Source: Gammaproteobacteria bacterium (lineage in GTDB: Bacteria; Pseudomonadota; Gammaproteobacteria; Enterobacterales; Permianibacteraceae). Taken from it: a stretch of DNA of 64,000 bases. The position numbers were made by a program, and so were the translations under genes. Positions 44,101-53,203 of this stretch are shown here, in pieces. Position 1 is the stretch's first letter. Each line of letters begins with the position of its first letter. Where the stretch lies: NCBI GenBank assembly GCA_016182845.1, contig JACPFT010000008.1, positions 62,001-126,000 on the forward strand. Reading direction: 5' to 3'. Below the pieces are notes generated by a model, which saw only the letters and a program-made list of their open reading frames with translations, was not told where the DNA came from and made no database searches.

Positions 44101-44240
44101 ACCCGGTGGCCGTGGTGATCTTCGGCGGCCTGGTCAGCTCCACCCTGCTGGACAGCCTGTTAACCCCCGTCCTGTTCCTGCGCTTCGGCGCCAAGGCCTT
44201 CGCCGCGCGCCTGGCCGATGCTTCCCACGACAGCTTCTAA
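41136..44240 (+). CDS. Heavy-metal RND efflux permease (CzcA/CusA-like)
   Basis: 1034 residues of the HME group of RND pumps. It has the HME-type N-terminus (RLMVLVLSGLLMALGLLSLAQLPVDVFPDLNRP), the proton-relay helix GELVDDAVVDVENILRRLKE with D405, D406 and E412, and the C-terminal GKEILHPVAVVIFGGLVSSTLL. It pumps metal cations from cytosol or periplasm through the CBA complex using the proton gradient. The helix-4 motif does not settle whether it handles monovalent (Cu/Ag) or divalent (Zn/Co/Cd/Ni) ions. It starts at the base overlapping the adaptor stop (TGATG). Confidence 0.93.
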   Translation: MFTAIVRTSLRQRLMVLVLSGLLMALGLLSLAQLPVDVFPDLNRPMVTLMTEAGGMAPEEVELQITQPLEAAMNGMPGVNRVRSVSGVGLSVVYVEFDWGTEVFRNRQLTNERLSLVREQLPPGVLPQMGPIASIMGEIMLVALSPTAEGTPMAVREYADWSLRPRLLTIPGVAQVIPIGGEVREYRIVPDPARLSALDVDLADLEEALRDFGANTSGGFLESAGREYLIRHLGRTTALEDLRNLVVRHEKGDAHPVLLRQLAEVDFAARPKRGDAGFMGKPAVVLSIQKQPDADTVRLTAAIEAALAELKQGRPATVAEPAILFRQADFISRAIANVEEALRDGALMVALVLFLFLANARTTAISLIAIPVSLLVSFLVFRALGLSLNTMTLGGLAIAIGELVDDAVVDVENILRRLKENRALPTPRPVLDVVLAASVEVRSGIVYATAIVVLVFVPLFALPGIEGRLFVPLGLAYIVAILASLLVSISLTPVLASWWLPGMRQLAHGDSRLVAWLKARDERLLLWSFRHVGALSLAALAAVAGAALLATTLPRAFLPDFNEGTLTVNLQLNPGTALSESNKLGLLAERLVLEVPEVIAVGRRTGRAELDEHAEGVHYGELDVDLTPSERPREAVVAEIRAKLKQLPATVAIGQPISHRLDHLLSGVRAQVALKLFGEDLDALRGLAEDLRGRLSKVPGLVDLQVEKQVLIPQSQVRIDYAQAAAHGVTPGEVLRALETLVGGQRIGEVLDGNRRFEINLRLADADRRLEALNQLLIETPKGRVPLAAIARIEDSLGPNQVSRDNGKRRIVIQANTEGRDMAAVVADIRAVLAGTPLPEGYFTRLEGQFQAQEEAALRIALLSLVSFGLIFLVLYSRYRSLTLSALIMANIPLALVGAVLALWLAEGQLSVASLVGFITLAGIATRNGILKVSHYLNLGREGMAFGEGLVVRGSLERLTPVLMTALVAAFALTPLILAHDQPGKEILHPVAVVIFGGLVSSTLLDSLLTPVLFLRFGAKAFAARLADASHDSF

Positions 44241-44257
44241 CCCCAAGGAGACAACCC

Positions 44258-44701
44258 ATGAAGCTTCCCATCAAATCCCTGTTCGCCCTCACCCTGTCCC
44301 TGAGCCTGAGTGGCACCGCCCTCGCCCATACCGACGAGATCCTCGACCAGCAAAAGACCCCCCACGGCGGGCAGCTGCGCATGGCCGGGCCCTACCACAT
44401 CGAGCTGGTGCTCAAGGCCGACGGCCTGGATGCCTATCTGACCGACCATGCCGGCACGGCCAAGCCGGCCGCCGGGACCAGCGCCGCCGCCACCGTGGTC
44501 AATGGCAAGGCCGTGCAGCGCCTGGTCCTGAAACCGGCCGAGGGTAACCGCCTGCACGCCGCCGCCAGCCTGGACGCCGCCGCGCCCAGCCAGATCGTGC
44601 TCAAGCTGGACCTTCCGGACGGCACTAGCCAATCGGCGCGCTTCGATCTGAACAAGCCCAAGCAGGCCCATCACGATCACGAGCACGGCCACGGCCATTG
44701 A
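44258..44701 (+). CDS. Small periplasmic His-rich protein of the metal-efflux operon
   Basis: 147 residues with a signal peptide (LFALTLSLSLSGTALA). The mature start is HTDEILDQQKTPHGGQLRMA, echoing the HGG motifs of the adaptor's extra domain, and the C-terminus is KQAHHDHEHGHGH. AAGGAG precedes the ATG. It is the last gene of the operon and probably buffers metal ions in the periplasm or passes them to the pump (inference). Confidence 0.75.
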   Translation: MKLPIKSLFALTLSLSLSGTALAHTDEILDQQKTPHGGQLRMAGPYHIELVLKADGLDAYLTDHAGTAKPAAGTSAAATVVNGKAVQRLVLKPAEGNRLHAAASLDAAAPSQIVLKLDLPDGTSQSARFDLNKPKQAHHDHEHGHGH

Positions 44702-44777
44702 GAACAGTAGGCAGGGCTTGGGATATGGGAGTCCGTTCGCTACACTGCGCGCCATTCTCCCTACCCGAGCGCCTTCC

Positions 44778-45137
44778 ATGAAACCCGGCAAGACCGGCCT
44801 CACACGGATCATCCACGCCACCGGCTATTCCTGGGCCGGCCTCAAGGCCGGCTACCGCCACGAGGCCGCCATCCGCCAAGAGACCTGGGCCCTGGCGGCA
44901 TCCCTGCCCCTGGCCTTCTGGCTGGGCGAGGACGCCCTGGACTATGCCCTGCTCATCGGCTCGGTGCTGTTCCTGATGCTGGTGGAACTCCTGAACTCCG
45001 CCATCGAGGCCATCGTGGACCTGGCGAGCCCCGAGAAGCACGAGCTGGCCGGCCGCGCCAAGGACATGGGCTCCGCCGCCGTGCTCTTCGCCGTGCTCCT
45101 GACCCTGACCACCTGGGCCCTGGTGCTCTGGGGCTAA
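44778..45137 (+). CDS. dgkA: Diacylglycerol kinase, small membrane type
   Basis: 119 residues with three membrane helices. It shows the DgkA signatures GYSWAGLKAGYRHEAAIRQE near the N-terminus and LLNSAIEAIVDLASPEKHELAGRAKDMGSAAV, including the catalytic glutamate region. It phosphorylates diacylglycerol, mainly recycling what is released by membrane-derived oligosaccharide synthesis. The start at 44778 is the ATG of the conserved N-terminus. Confidence 0.95.
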   Translation: MKPGKTGLTRIIHATGYSWAGLKAGYRHEAAIRQETWALAASLPLAFWLGEDALDYALLIGSVLFLMLVELLNSAIEAIVDLASPEKHELAGRAKDMGSAAVLFAVLLTLTTWALVLWG

Positions 45138-45150
45138 AGGCCAAGAGGAC

Positions 45151-45370
45151 TAACCGCCAAGGCGCCAAGAACGCCAAGGAAAGCCATGACCGCAGCTTGG
45201 GAAAGAGTGCTTCGATACGCGTCTGCTGCGCTACTCGGCACGAACGGGTGGTGATTCACGATCGATGGTGGAAAACCGTTCGCCCTGAGTAACCCGCGCA
45301 GCGGGTGTATCGAAGGGCTCTTGGCATCGTCTCCGGGCTTTCCTTGGCGTTCTTGGCGCCTTGGCGGTTA
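45151..45370. repeat. GCCAAGG-type inverted repeat, copy 2, enclosing two palindromes
   Basis: Outer arms TAACCGCCAAGGCGCCAAGA (45151-45170, continuing to 45180) and their reverse complement (45342-45370) enclose two members of the GTTCG/CCTGAG family in opposite orientation: 45207-45248 and 45276-45318 (inner hairpin ACCCGC-N3-GCGGGT). The whole fills the 271-base gap between dgkA and the rlmI-like gene. Confidence 0.8.
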
Positions 45371-45408
45371 AACTTCTTCTCTTTCCCTCCGACCCCATAA
45401 GGCCCCCC

Positions 45409-46602
45409 ATGTCCTACGCCCGCCTGCGCCTCAAGAAAAACGAAGAACGCCGGATCAAATCCGGCCATCTCTGGGTCTATTCCAACGAGATCGACGTGGC
45501 GGCCACGCCGCTCACCGGCTTCGAGCCGGGCCAGCCGGTCATCGTCGAGGAGCAGAACGGCCGGGCACTGGGCCTGGGCTATGTGAACCCCCATTCGCTC
45601 ATCGCCGCGCGCCTAGTGTCCCGCTCCACCGACTACGAGCTGAACCGCTCCCTGCTGGTGCACCGCCTGCAAGTGGCCCTGGCGGCCCGCGAGGCGCGCT
45701 TCGACCAGCCCTATTACCGCCTGGTCTACGGCGAGTCGGACCTGCTGCCCGGCCTGGTCATCGACCGCTTCGGCAGCCACTTCGTCGTGCAGATCGCGAC
45801 CGCCGGCATGGAGCGCCTCAAGGACGAGCTCATCGACGCCCTGAAGAAGGTCTGCAAGCCCGAGTCCATCCTGTTGCGCGCCGACTCCTCCATGCGCAGC
45901 CTGGAAGGCCTGGACTCCTATGTGGCCCAGGCTTGGGGCGAGACCCCCGAACGGGTCGAGCTGGTGGAAAACGGCGTGCGCTTCCTGGCGCCGGTGCACG
46001 AGGGCCAGAAGACCGGCTGGTTCTACGATCACCGCCTGAACCGCGCCAGCCTGCGTCCCTGGGTCAAGGGCAAGCGCGTGCTCGACGTGTTCTCCTATAT
46101 CGGCGCCTTTGGCGTCCAGGCCGCCGCCTTCGGCGCCTCGGAAGTCTGGTGCGTGGAGAGCTCGGCCAAGGCCCTGGACTGGCTGCATGAGAATGCCGCC
46201 CTGAACGGCGTGGACGAGGCCATCACCTCGGTGGAAGGCGATGCCTTCGAGGCCCTGAAGCAGTTAAAGGATTCGGGCGAGACTTTCGACGTGATCACCG
46301 TCGATCCGCCGGCCTTTATCAAGCGCAAGAAGGATGCGAAAGAAGGGATGAACGCCTATCGGCGCATCAACGAGGCGGCCATGCGCCTGCTCGGCAAGGA
46401 CGGCATCCTGCTCTCCGCCTCCTGTTCCATGCACCTATCCCGCGACGAGCTCCTGGACACCCTGCGCGGCGCCGGCCGCCACCTGGATCGCCACGTCGTC
46501 GTCCTGGAGCAAGGCCACCAGGGCCCGGATCACCCGGTGCACCCGGCGATCCCCGAGACCGAATACCTGAAGTCCTTCACAGCGCGGGTGGTCCTGCCGT
46601 AA
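45409..46602 (+). CDS. rlmI: RlmI-like class I SAM-dependent rRNA methyltransferase
   Basis: 397 residues. The N-terminal PUA-like domain contains RLKKNEERRIKSGHLWVYSNEI; the catalytic Rossmann domain has TGWFYDHRLNRASL, RVLDVFSYIGAFGVQAAAFG, VESSAKALDWLHENAALNG and the IV motif TVDPPAFIKRKKD, followed by the catalytic cysteine segment LSASCSMHLSRDE. This matches RlmI, which makes 5-methylcytosine at position 1962 of 23S rRNA. The start MSYARLRL at 45409 follows a repeat element. Confidence 0.92.
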   Translation: MSYARLRLKKNEERRIKSGHLWVYSNEIDVAATPLTGFEPGQPVIVEEQNGRALGLGYVNPHSLIAARLVSRSTDYELNRSLLVHRLQVALAAREARFDQPYYRLVYGESDLLPGLVIDRFGSHFVVQIATAGMERLKDELIDALKKVCKPESILLRADSSMRSLEGLDSYVAQAWGETPERVELVENGVRFLAPVHEGQKTGWFYDHRLNRASLRPWVKGKRVLDVFSYIGAFGVQAAAFGASEVWCVESSAKALDWLHENAALNGVDEAITSVEGDAFEALKQLKDSGETFDVITVDPPAFIKRKKDAKEGMNAYRRINEAAMRLLGKDGILLSASCSMHLSRDELLDTLRGAGRHLDRHVVVLEQGHQGPDHPVHPAIPETEYLKSFTARVVLP

Positions 46603-46616
46603 ATCCGAAGAGGACA

Positions 46617-46803
46617 ACCGCCAAGGCGCCAAGAACGCCGAGGGGGGGAGATAAATCCGATAAACCGCGAAGGCCGCCAAGGCCGCAAAGGGGGAGGACG
46701 GTTCGCTACCCGGTGCCGGTAGCCCGTTTTAAACTCGGCGGCCTTGGCGGCCTTCGCGGTTAATTCTTCTGATTCCCCTGGGCGTTCTTGGCGCCTTGGC
46801 GGC
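46617..46803. repeat. GCCAAGG-type inverted repeat, copy 3, three nested levels
   Basis: Outer arms at 46617-46643 and 46778-46803, middle arms AACCGCGAAGGCCGCCAAGG (46662-46686) and their complement (46738-46763), and an innermost hairpin GCTACC...GGTAGC (46705-46722). It fills the gap between the rlmI-like gene and ppk, which converge here. Confidence 0.82.
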
Positions 46804-46819
46804 GAATCCCAGGTTCCTC

Positions 46820-48955
46820 CTAGCCCGCCGCCAGGCGCTCCAGCAGGTAGCGCTGCGCCGACAGCTCCGGCTGGCCGTCCGGCGCGCACTTCACATAGCT
46901 GCCGTCGCTCTTGAGTTCCCAGCTCTGGCAGTTATCGTCCAGATACAGCTGCAGGCCTTCCTTCTTGATGCGCTCGAACAATTTCTTGTCGTCCACCGGG
47001 AAGGCCACCTCGATACGCCGGTTGAGGTTTCTGTCCATCCAGTCGGCGCTGGCACAGACCAGTTTTTCCTCGCCGTCGTTGAAGAAATAATAAATGCGCG
47101 GATGTTCCAGGAAGCGGCCCACCACCGAGCGCACGCGGATATGGTCCGAGACGCCGGGCACGCCCGGGCGCAGGGCGCAGATGCCGCGCACGATCAGATC
47201 GATCTGCACACCGGCCTGGGAGGCCTTGTACAGGGCGCGGATCACATGCTCCTCGGTGAGCGCGTTCATGCGCGCGATGATGCGCCCGGGCCGGCCGGCG
47301 GCGGCGTGCTCGGTCTCCTTCTGGATATGGGTGAGCAGGTTCTTGTGCAGGGTGAAGGGCGACTGCCAGAGCTTCTTCAGTTTCAGGGTCTTGCAGGTCC
47401 CGGTCAGCTGCTGGAAGACCTTGTGCACGTCCTCGCCGATATCCGGATCGCAGGTGAGCAGGCCGAAATCGGTGTAGAGCTTGGCGGTGGAGGCATGGTA
47501 ATTGCCCGTGCCCAGGTGCACATAGCGGCGCAGGCCCTCGGCCTCGCGGCGCACCACCAGGATCATTTTCGCGTGGGTCTTGTAGCCCACCACGCCATAA
47601 ACCACCAGGGCGCCGGCCTCCTGCAGCTGGGAGGCCAGTTCCAGATTCGCCTGCTCGTCGAAACGGGCGCGCAGTTCCACCACGGCGGTGACTTCCTTGC
47701 CGGCGCGGGCCGCGTCGATCAAGGCCTGGACCAGCTCGGAATCGGCGCCGGTGCGGTACAGGGTCTGCTTGATGGCCAGGACATGGGGATCGGCGGCGGC
47801 CTTACGCACGAAATCGATGATCGGCGTGAAGCCCTCGAAGGGATGATTGAGCAAGACATCGCCCTGGCGGACCACGTCGAAAATATCCGCCTTGACGCGC
47901 AGGCGCTTGGGCAGGCCCGGCGTAAACGGCGGAAATTTCAGCTCCGGGCGGTCGATCAGCTGGGTGATGGCCATCAATCGGGTCAGATTCACCGGGCCGT
48001 TCACCGCGTACAGATGGCGCTCGTCCAGATCGAATTGCTGCAATAAATACTCGCTGACATGGGCCGGGCAGGCATCGGACACCTCCAGGCGCACGGCATT
48101 GCCGAAGGGCCGCGACAACAGCTGCTTCTTTAACGCCGTGGCGATGTCCTCGGTACGCTCCTCGTCGATCCACACATCGGAATCGCGGGTCAGGCGGAAC
48201 TGATAACAGCCGTTGATCTTCATGCCCGGAAACAGCTCCTGGGTATGGGCATGGATGATCGAGGACAGGAAGACGAAATGGTGGCCGTCGTCGCTGCAGC
48301 TTTCGCACAGCGCCTTGGGCAGGCGGATGATGCGCGGCAGGGAGCGGGGCACGTGCACGATGCCGTAGCCGGGTTGACGCCCGAAGGCATCCTTGCCGTC
48401 CAGCTCGACGATGAAATGCAGGGATTTATTCACCAGGCGCGGGAAGGGATGGGCCGGATCCAAGGCCACGGGCGAGACCACGGGCAGGACCTCGCGCAGA
48501 AACAGCTCCTCGATCCAGGCGGTGATTTCCGGCGTCCAGTTGCGCCGGCGCACGAAGCGGACGCGCTCGGCCTCCAGTCGAGGAAACATCACCTCGTTGA
48601 GGATGCGGTACTGCTCGTCGACGATGTGGTGGGCCGCCTTGGCGATCTCCGCCAGGGCCTCGGCCGGCGTCAGGCCGTCGGGGCCGCGGTTGTCGGCCTC
48701 GTAAATAGTCTGCTCCACCAGGTCGGCGACGCGTACCTCGAAGAATTCGTCCAGATTGGACGCGGAGATGAACAGGAACTTCAGGCGTTCGAACAGCGGC
48801 AGGCTCTCGTCCAGGGCCTGGTTGAGCACGCGCCAATTGAACTGGATCAGGGACAGTTCGCGGTTGATGTACAGCGCCGGATTATCCAGAGCCAACAACT
48901 CCGCCACGCCGGGGGCGTGCTCCAGAGATTCCGGTTTGTTCATCGCATTACCCAT
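46820..48955 (-). CDS. ppk1: Polyphosphate kinase 1
   Basis: About 711 residues, the normal size. The N-domain has YINRELSLIQFNWRVL, the head domain SNLDEFFEVRVADLVEQ, and the phospholipase D-like C-domains carry TYKTHAKMILVVRREAEG with the phosphorylated histidine, TGNYHASTAKLYTD, and NRRIEVAFPVDDKKLF. It reversibly makes polyphosphate from ATP. The ATG at 48955 or 48943 could be the start; longer reading through the upstream repeat is rejected. It lies next to hemB, as in pseudomonads. Confidence 0.96.
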   Translation of the reverse strand: MGNAMNKPESLEHAPGVAELLALDNPALYINRELSLIQFNWRVLNQALDESLPLFERLKFLFISASNLDEFFEVRVADLVEQTIYEADNRGPDGLTPAEALAEIAKAAHHIVDEQYRILNEVMFPRLEAERVRFVRRRNWTPEITAWIEELFLREVLPVVSPVALDPAHPFPRLVNKSLHFIVELDGKDAFGRQPGYGIVHVPRSLPRIIRLPKALCESCSDDGHHFVFLSSIIHAHTQELFPGMKINGCYQFRLTRDSDVWIDEERTEDIATALKKQLLSRPFGNAVRLEVSDACPAHVSEYLLQQFDLDERHLYAVNGPVNLTRLMAITQLIDRPELKFPPFTPGLPKRLRVKADIFDVVRQGDVLLNHPFEGFTPIIDFVRKAAADPHVLAIKQTLYRTGADSELVQALIDAARAGKEVTAVVELRARFDEQANLELASQLQEAGALVVYGVVGYKTHAKMILVVRREAEGLRRYVHLGTGNYHASTAKLYTDFGLLTCDPDIGEDVHKVFQQLTGTCKTLKLKKLWQSPFTLHKNLLTHIQKETEHAAAGRPGRIIARMNALTEEHVIRALYKASQAGVQIDLIVRGICALRPGVPGVSDHIRVRSVVGRFLEHPRIYYFFNDGEEKLVCASADWMDRNLNRRIEVAFPVDDKKLFERIKKEGLQLYLDDNCQSWELKSDGSYVKCAPDGQPELSAQRYLLERLAAG

Positions 48956-48984
48956 GTCGTCTACCGCTGAAAACCAAGAATTAT

Positions 48985-49138
48985 TAACCGCTAAGGCGCC
49001 AAGAACGCCAAGGATGGAGAAGTCCACAAAACGCAAAGGTCACTGGCCATGGGTTCCGTCCCACCCGCACGCTTGGCGGAACCGCGTAAAGCTAATGGCC
49101 CTTTCTTCCCTTGGCGGTCTTGGCGTCTTGGCGGTTAA
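48985..49138. repeat. GCCAAGG-type inverted repeat, copy 4
   Basis: Left arm TTAACCGCTAAGGCGCCAAG (48984-49013) and right arm (49110-49138) flank a shorter inner pair GGTTCC/GGAACC. It fills the gap between hemB and ppk, so it lies in a probable hemB-ppk transcript. Confidence 0.8.
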
Positions 49139-49148
49139 TCCCGATCCT

Positions 49149-50195
<1,047 letters not shown>

Positions 50196-50316
50196 CTAGC
50201 GACGGACGACCGGCTTGGGTGCGTAAATCCCTCAGGATAGGCAGGGGATATGACGCCAGGATGAATCACGCCGCCGGTGATAGACTGAAATTATTGCCGT
50301 CCACCAGGTCCCCGCC

Positions 50317-51126
50317 ATGCCGCGTCCGGAGTATGCGCCGTGCTTCGCCCTCTGGCTGGCCATGGCAGCGCCGAGCTTCGCGGGCGAAGAGCCCTTGAGC
50401 CTGCTGTATTTCGAACGGCCGCCTTTTTATCTGACCGATGCGCAAGGCCAGGCCAGCGGTAGCCTGGTCGCGCGGACCCGCGCCGCCGCCCGGCGCGCCG
50501 GGCTGGAGCTGGCCTTCGAGTCCGTGCCGCCGGGACGCATTCTCGCCGAGCTGCGCGGCAATACCCGGGCCTTCTGCACCCCCGGCTGGTTCTACACCCC
50601 GGAGCGGGGCGCCTATGCCCGTTTCAGCGCCCCCCTGATCCGGGATCTGCCCTTCCTGATCCTGCTGCGCAAGGAACTGGCCGAGCGGCGACAATGGAGC
50701 CTGCAGACGCTCATGGACGCTCCCCAGCTCAAGCTGGGCGTGGTGGCCGGCTTCTCCTACGGCACGGCCCTGGACGAGCGCATCGCCAACCGGCGCGGCC
50801 TGGTAGACCGTTTCATTAGCGTGGAGAAGGCCCTGCGCCTGGAACAGAACCTGGAAAAGCTGCGCCAGGGCCGCATCGACTTCGTCTTCGTCAACCGCGA
50901 GGAATGGCTGGGCCGACACCAGGCCCTGGAGCAGGACGATCTGGTCCACCTGGCCCCCTCGGACATGCCCCCCGGCGAATTCCGCTACCTGCAATGCTCC
51001 TACAAGGTCAGCCCGTCCCGTGTGGCCCGGCTCAGCGCCGCCCTGGAACAGGAACAGCCCGAGCTGGCGCGCCAGGAACGGGAGGCCGGCAGCCTGCGGC
51101 TCGCCGCCGAAGCCGCCAAGCCGTAA
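50317..51126 (+). CDS. Periplasmic SBP family 3-like protein
   Basis: 269 residues with a signal peptide (YAPCFALWLAMAAPSFAG). LSLLYFERPPFYLTDAQGQA matches the start of amino-acid-type binding proteins, GNTRAFCTPGWFYTPERGAY the hinge region, and LRQGRIDFVFVNREEW the second lobe. The usual ligand-binding arginine-aspartate pair is not obvious. There are no transport genes nearby; the next gene is a DUF2288 protein. It is the third such orphan binding protein in the window. Confidence 0.75.
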   Translation: MPRPEYAPCFALWLAMAAPSFAGEEPLSLLYFERPPFYLTDAQGQASGSLVARTRAAARRAGLELAFESVPPGRILAELRGNTRAFCTPGWFYTPERGAYARFSAPLIRDLPFLILLRKELAERRQWSLQTLMDAPQLKLGVVAGFSYGTALDERIANRRGLVDRFISVEKALRLEQNLEKLRQGRIDFVFVNREEWLGRHQALEQDDLVHLAPSDMPPGEFRYLQCSYKVSPSRVARLSAALEQEQPELARQEREAGSLRLAAEAAKP

Positions 51127-51154
51127 AATCGGGCTTTTTCCCGGGAGACCCGCG

Positions 51155-51451
51155 ATGGAACACGAACTGCCGCTGCGCGCGCGGCTGAATGCCGAGACCG
51201 CCCGCCTGGCCTGGCGCGAGCTGGAAACCTTCTTTGCCCGGGGCGTGGTGATCCGCGTCGCGGCGGAGCTGGATCTGGTGGAGGCGGCGGCGCGCATCGT
51301 CGAAGACGACAAGGCCGCCATCGAGGCCTGGCTGCTGGCCGGCCAGATCGGCAAGCCGGACGCGGACCAGGCCCGGGATTGGCACGCGCGCGGCGCCCAG
51401 CTCTGGGCCGTGGTGGCCGCGCCCTGGGTCCTGGTGCAGGAACGCCCTTAA
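51155..51451 (+). CDS. DUF2288 protein
   Basis: 98 residues matching DUF2288: RARLNAETARLAWRELETFFARGVVIRVAAELDLVEAA, then EDDKAAIEAWLLAGQIGKPDADQARDW (given in parts) and a hydrophobic end QLWAVVAAPWVLVQERP. The function is unknown. CCCGGGAGA upstream serves as the ribosome site. Its stop overlaps the stop of the convergent rarD gene by three bases. Confidence 0.88.
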   Translation: MEHELPLRARLNAETARLAWRELETFFARGVVIRVAAELDLVEAAARIVEDDKAAIEAWLLAGQIGKPDADQARDWHARGAQLWAVVAAPWVLVQERP

Positions 51452-52341
51452 ACCGCGCCCTGGCGCATCCGCAATGCGTCCCAGCTGAACAGTCCCAGCC
51501 CAGCCCAGATGAAGCCGAAAGTGACGGCGCGGGCATGATCGAAATGCTCGCCGTAGAAGCTCACCGCCAGGATCATGGACAGGGACGGGCCGATGTATTG
51601 CAGGAAGCCCACCGTCGTGAAGCTGAGCTGGCGGGCGCCGGCGGCGTACAGCGCCAGGGGCACGGTGGTGACCACACCGGCGGCTGCCAGGAGGGCGTCC
51701 AGCTGCCAGCTCACATGGCCGAAGCGGGCCGCCCCGTCCTGCCAGAGGCTGGCGAAATAGAGCAGGGCGAGCGGTGCCATCAAGGCGGTCTCCACGCCCA
51801 GGCCGTTCAGGGCATCCAGGTTCACGCGCTTGCGCAGCAGGCCGTAGAAACCGAAGCTGAAGGCCAGGACCAGGGAGATCCAGGGCAGGCGCCCCAGTTC
51901 CCAGACTTGGTAGGCGACCCCCAGGCAGGCCAGGAGCACCGCCATGAGTTGCAGCGGCCGCAGACGCTCGCCCAGGAAGAGCACGGCCAGCAGCACGTTG
52001 ATCAGGGGATTGATGTAATAGCCCAGGCTGGCGTCCAGCATATGCCCGCTGTTCACCGCATAGACGAAGGTCAGCCAGTTGCCGGTGATCAGGGCCGAGC
52101 TCAGTGCCATGGTCGCCAGGATGCGCGGATTGTCGCGCAAGAAGCCAAAGCCCACGAAGCGCTTGCTCAAACCCAAGACCAGCACCATGACCAGACAGGA
52201 CCAGAGCACGCGGTGGGCGATGATCTCGGTGGGCGGCACGCTCTGGATCAGCTTGAAATAGGCCGGCGCGATGCCCCAGAGCACGAAGGCGCTGACGGCG
52301 TAGATAAGGCCCTGGCGGGTGGTCTGGCTCAAGCGGGTCAT
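51448..52341 (-). CDS. rarD: RarD-type EamA permease
   Basis: 297 residues with ten membrane helices, the usual RarD length. Diagnostic segments are GLIYAVSAFVLWGIAPAYFK, EIIAHRVLWSCLVMV, TGNWLTFVYAVNSGHMLDAS, LGYYINPLINVLLAVLFLGE and QYIGPSLSMILAVSFYGE. RarD proteins were linked to chloramphenicol sensitivity; the natural substrate is unknown. MTRLSQTT at 52341 was chosen over an ATG at 52398 because the homology starts there. Confidence 0.93.
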   Translation of the reverse strand: MTRLSQTTRQGLIYAVSAFVLWGIAPAYFKLIQSVPPTEIIAHRVLWSCLVMVLVLGLSKRFVGFGFLRDNPRILATMALSSALITGNWLTFVYAVNSGHMLDASLGYYINPLINVLLAVLFLGERLRPLQLMAVLLACLGVAYQVWELGRLPWISLVLAFSFGFYGLLRKRVNLDALNGLGVETALMAPLALLYFASLWQDGAARFGHVSWQLDALLAAAGVVTTVPLALYAAGARQLSFTTVGFLQYIGPSLSMILAVSFYGEHFDHARAVTFGFIWAGLGLFSWDALRMRQGAV

Positions 52342-52439
52342 CCGATCGAAATGGGCGGCCAGGCAGTGTAGCGGCGGCCTCGCCAGCGATACAGTCACAC
52401 TAAACGGCGATTTTGAGCGGTACAGTTGCTGGGAAGATC

Positions 52440-52623
52440 ATTAACCGCCAAGGCGCCAAGAACGCCAAGTGAAGATCTGGAAGAATTAACCGCAAAGGCC
52501 GCTAAGGCCACAAAGCTGAGATAAGCCATTTGGACTGAGCCATGAACGCTTCGCGGCCTTGGCGGCCTTTGCGGTTTATTGGATTTGTCTTCCCTTGGCG
52601 TTCTTGGCGCCTTGGCGGTTAAT
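52440..52623. repeat. GCCAAGG-type inverted repeat, copy 5, two nested levels
   Basis: Outer arms TTAACCGCCAAGGCGCCAAG (52441-52470) and complement (52593-52622); inner arms TTAACCGCAAAGGCCGCTAA (52486-52515) and complement (52553-52580). It fills the gap between the divergent rarD and thioesterase genes on the minus strand. Confidence 0.82.
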
Positions 52624-52629
52624 CCCTCT

Positions 52630-53097
52630 TCACCCCACCAGGTAGGTCCCCGTGCCCACCGCGATAAGCACGCCCTCGCCGTTCATCATCTCCATGCGCG
52701 TCACAGCCACCTTGTTGCCCGCGCGCAGAACCGTGGCGCGGCTGATGAAGCGCTCGCCGCGTCCGGGGCGCAGGTAGTCGATGCGCAGGTCGATGGTGCC
52801 CAGCTTGGCGAAGCGCTTGGCAATCTCCTCCAGGCTATGCTCCTCGGCATAGCGCTCCATGAGGCAGGCGGCGGCGAGGGTGCCGCCGGCCACGTCCAGG
52901 ACGGTGGCGATCACCCCGCCGTGCAGGATGCCCTGCATGAAATTGCCCACCAGCTCCGGCTTCATCTCGAAGCTGATCATCACCTCCTCGACGCTGACCT
53001 TGTCGATGGACAGGCCCACCAGCTTGTTGAAGGGGATCTGATCGCCAAAGGTCTGGGCCAGGCCGGCCAGGAGCTCGTTGAGGGTCTCGGATTTCAT
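52630..53097 (-). CDS. PaaI/YiiD-type hotdog thioesterase
   Basis: 155 residues. The hotdog motif is GNFMQGILHGGVIATVLDVAGG, with the HGG-x(n)-D pattern of the PaaI/4HBT group, followed by LGTIDLRIDYLRPGRGE and ISRATVLRAGNKVAVTRMEM. These enzymes hydrolyse aryl- or acyl-CoA thioesters. It stands alone upstream of, and divergent from, kbl. Confidence 0.88.
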   Translation of the reverse strand: MKSETLNELLAGLAQTFGDQIPFNKLVGLSIDKVSVEEVMISFEMKPELVGNFMQGILHGGVIATVLDVAGGTLAAACLMERYAEEHSLEEIAKRFAKLGTIDLRIDYLRPGRGERFISRATVLRAGNKVAVTRMEMMNGEGVLIAVGTGTYLVG

Positions 53098-53203
53098 GCG
53101 GCGCTCTTAGTGGTCGGATGTCTATCTAGCATAGGCGAACTTGGGCCGGCACGGGAATCGGCGTAAACTTGCCGTTTTGGCCGCGCATTTGTCAGGAAAG
53201 CCC

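Noticed and set aside
48956-49036. N-terminal extension of polyphosphate kinase
   Set aside because: It is translated GCCAAGG repeat DNA (ILGVLGALAVN) with no counterpart in the family.
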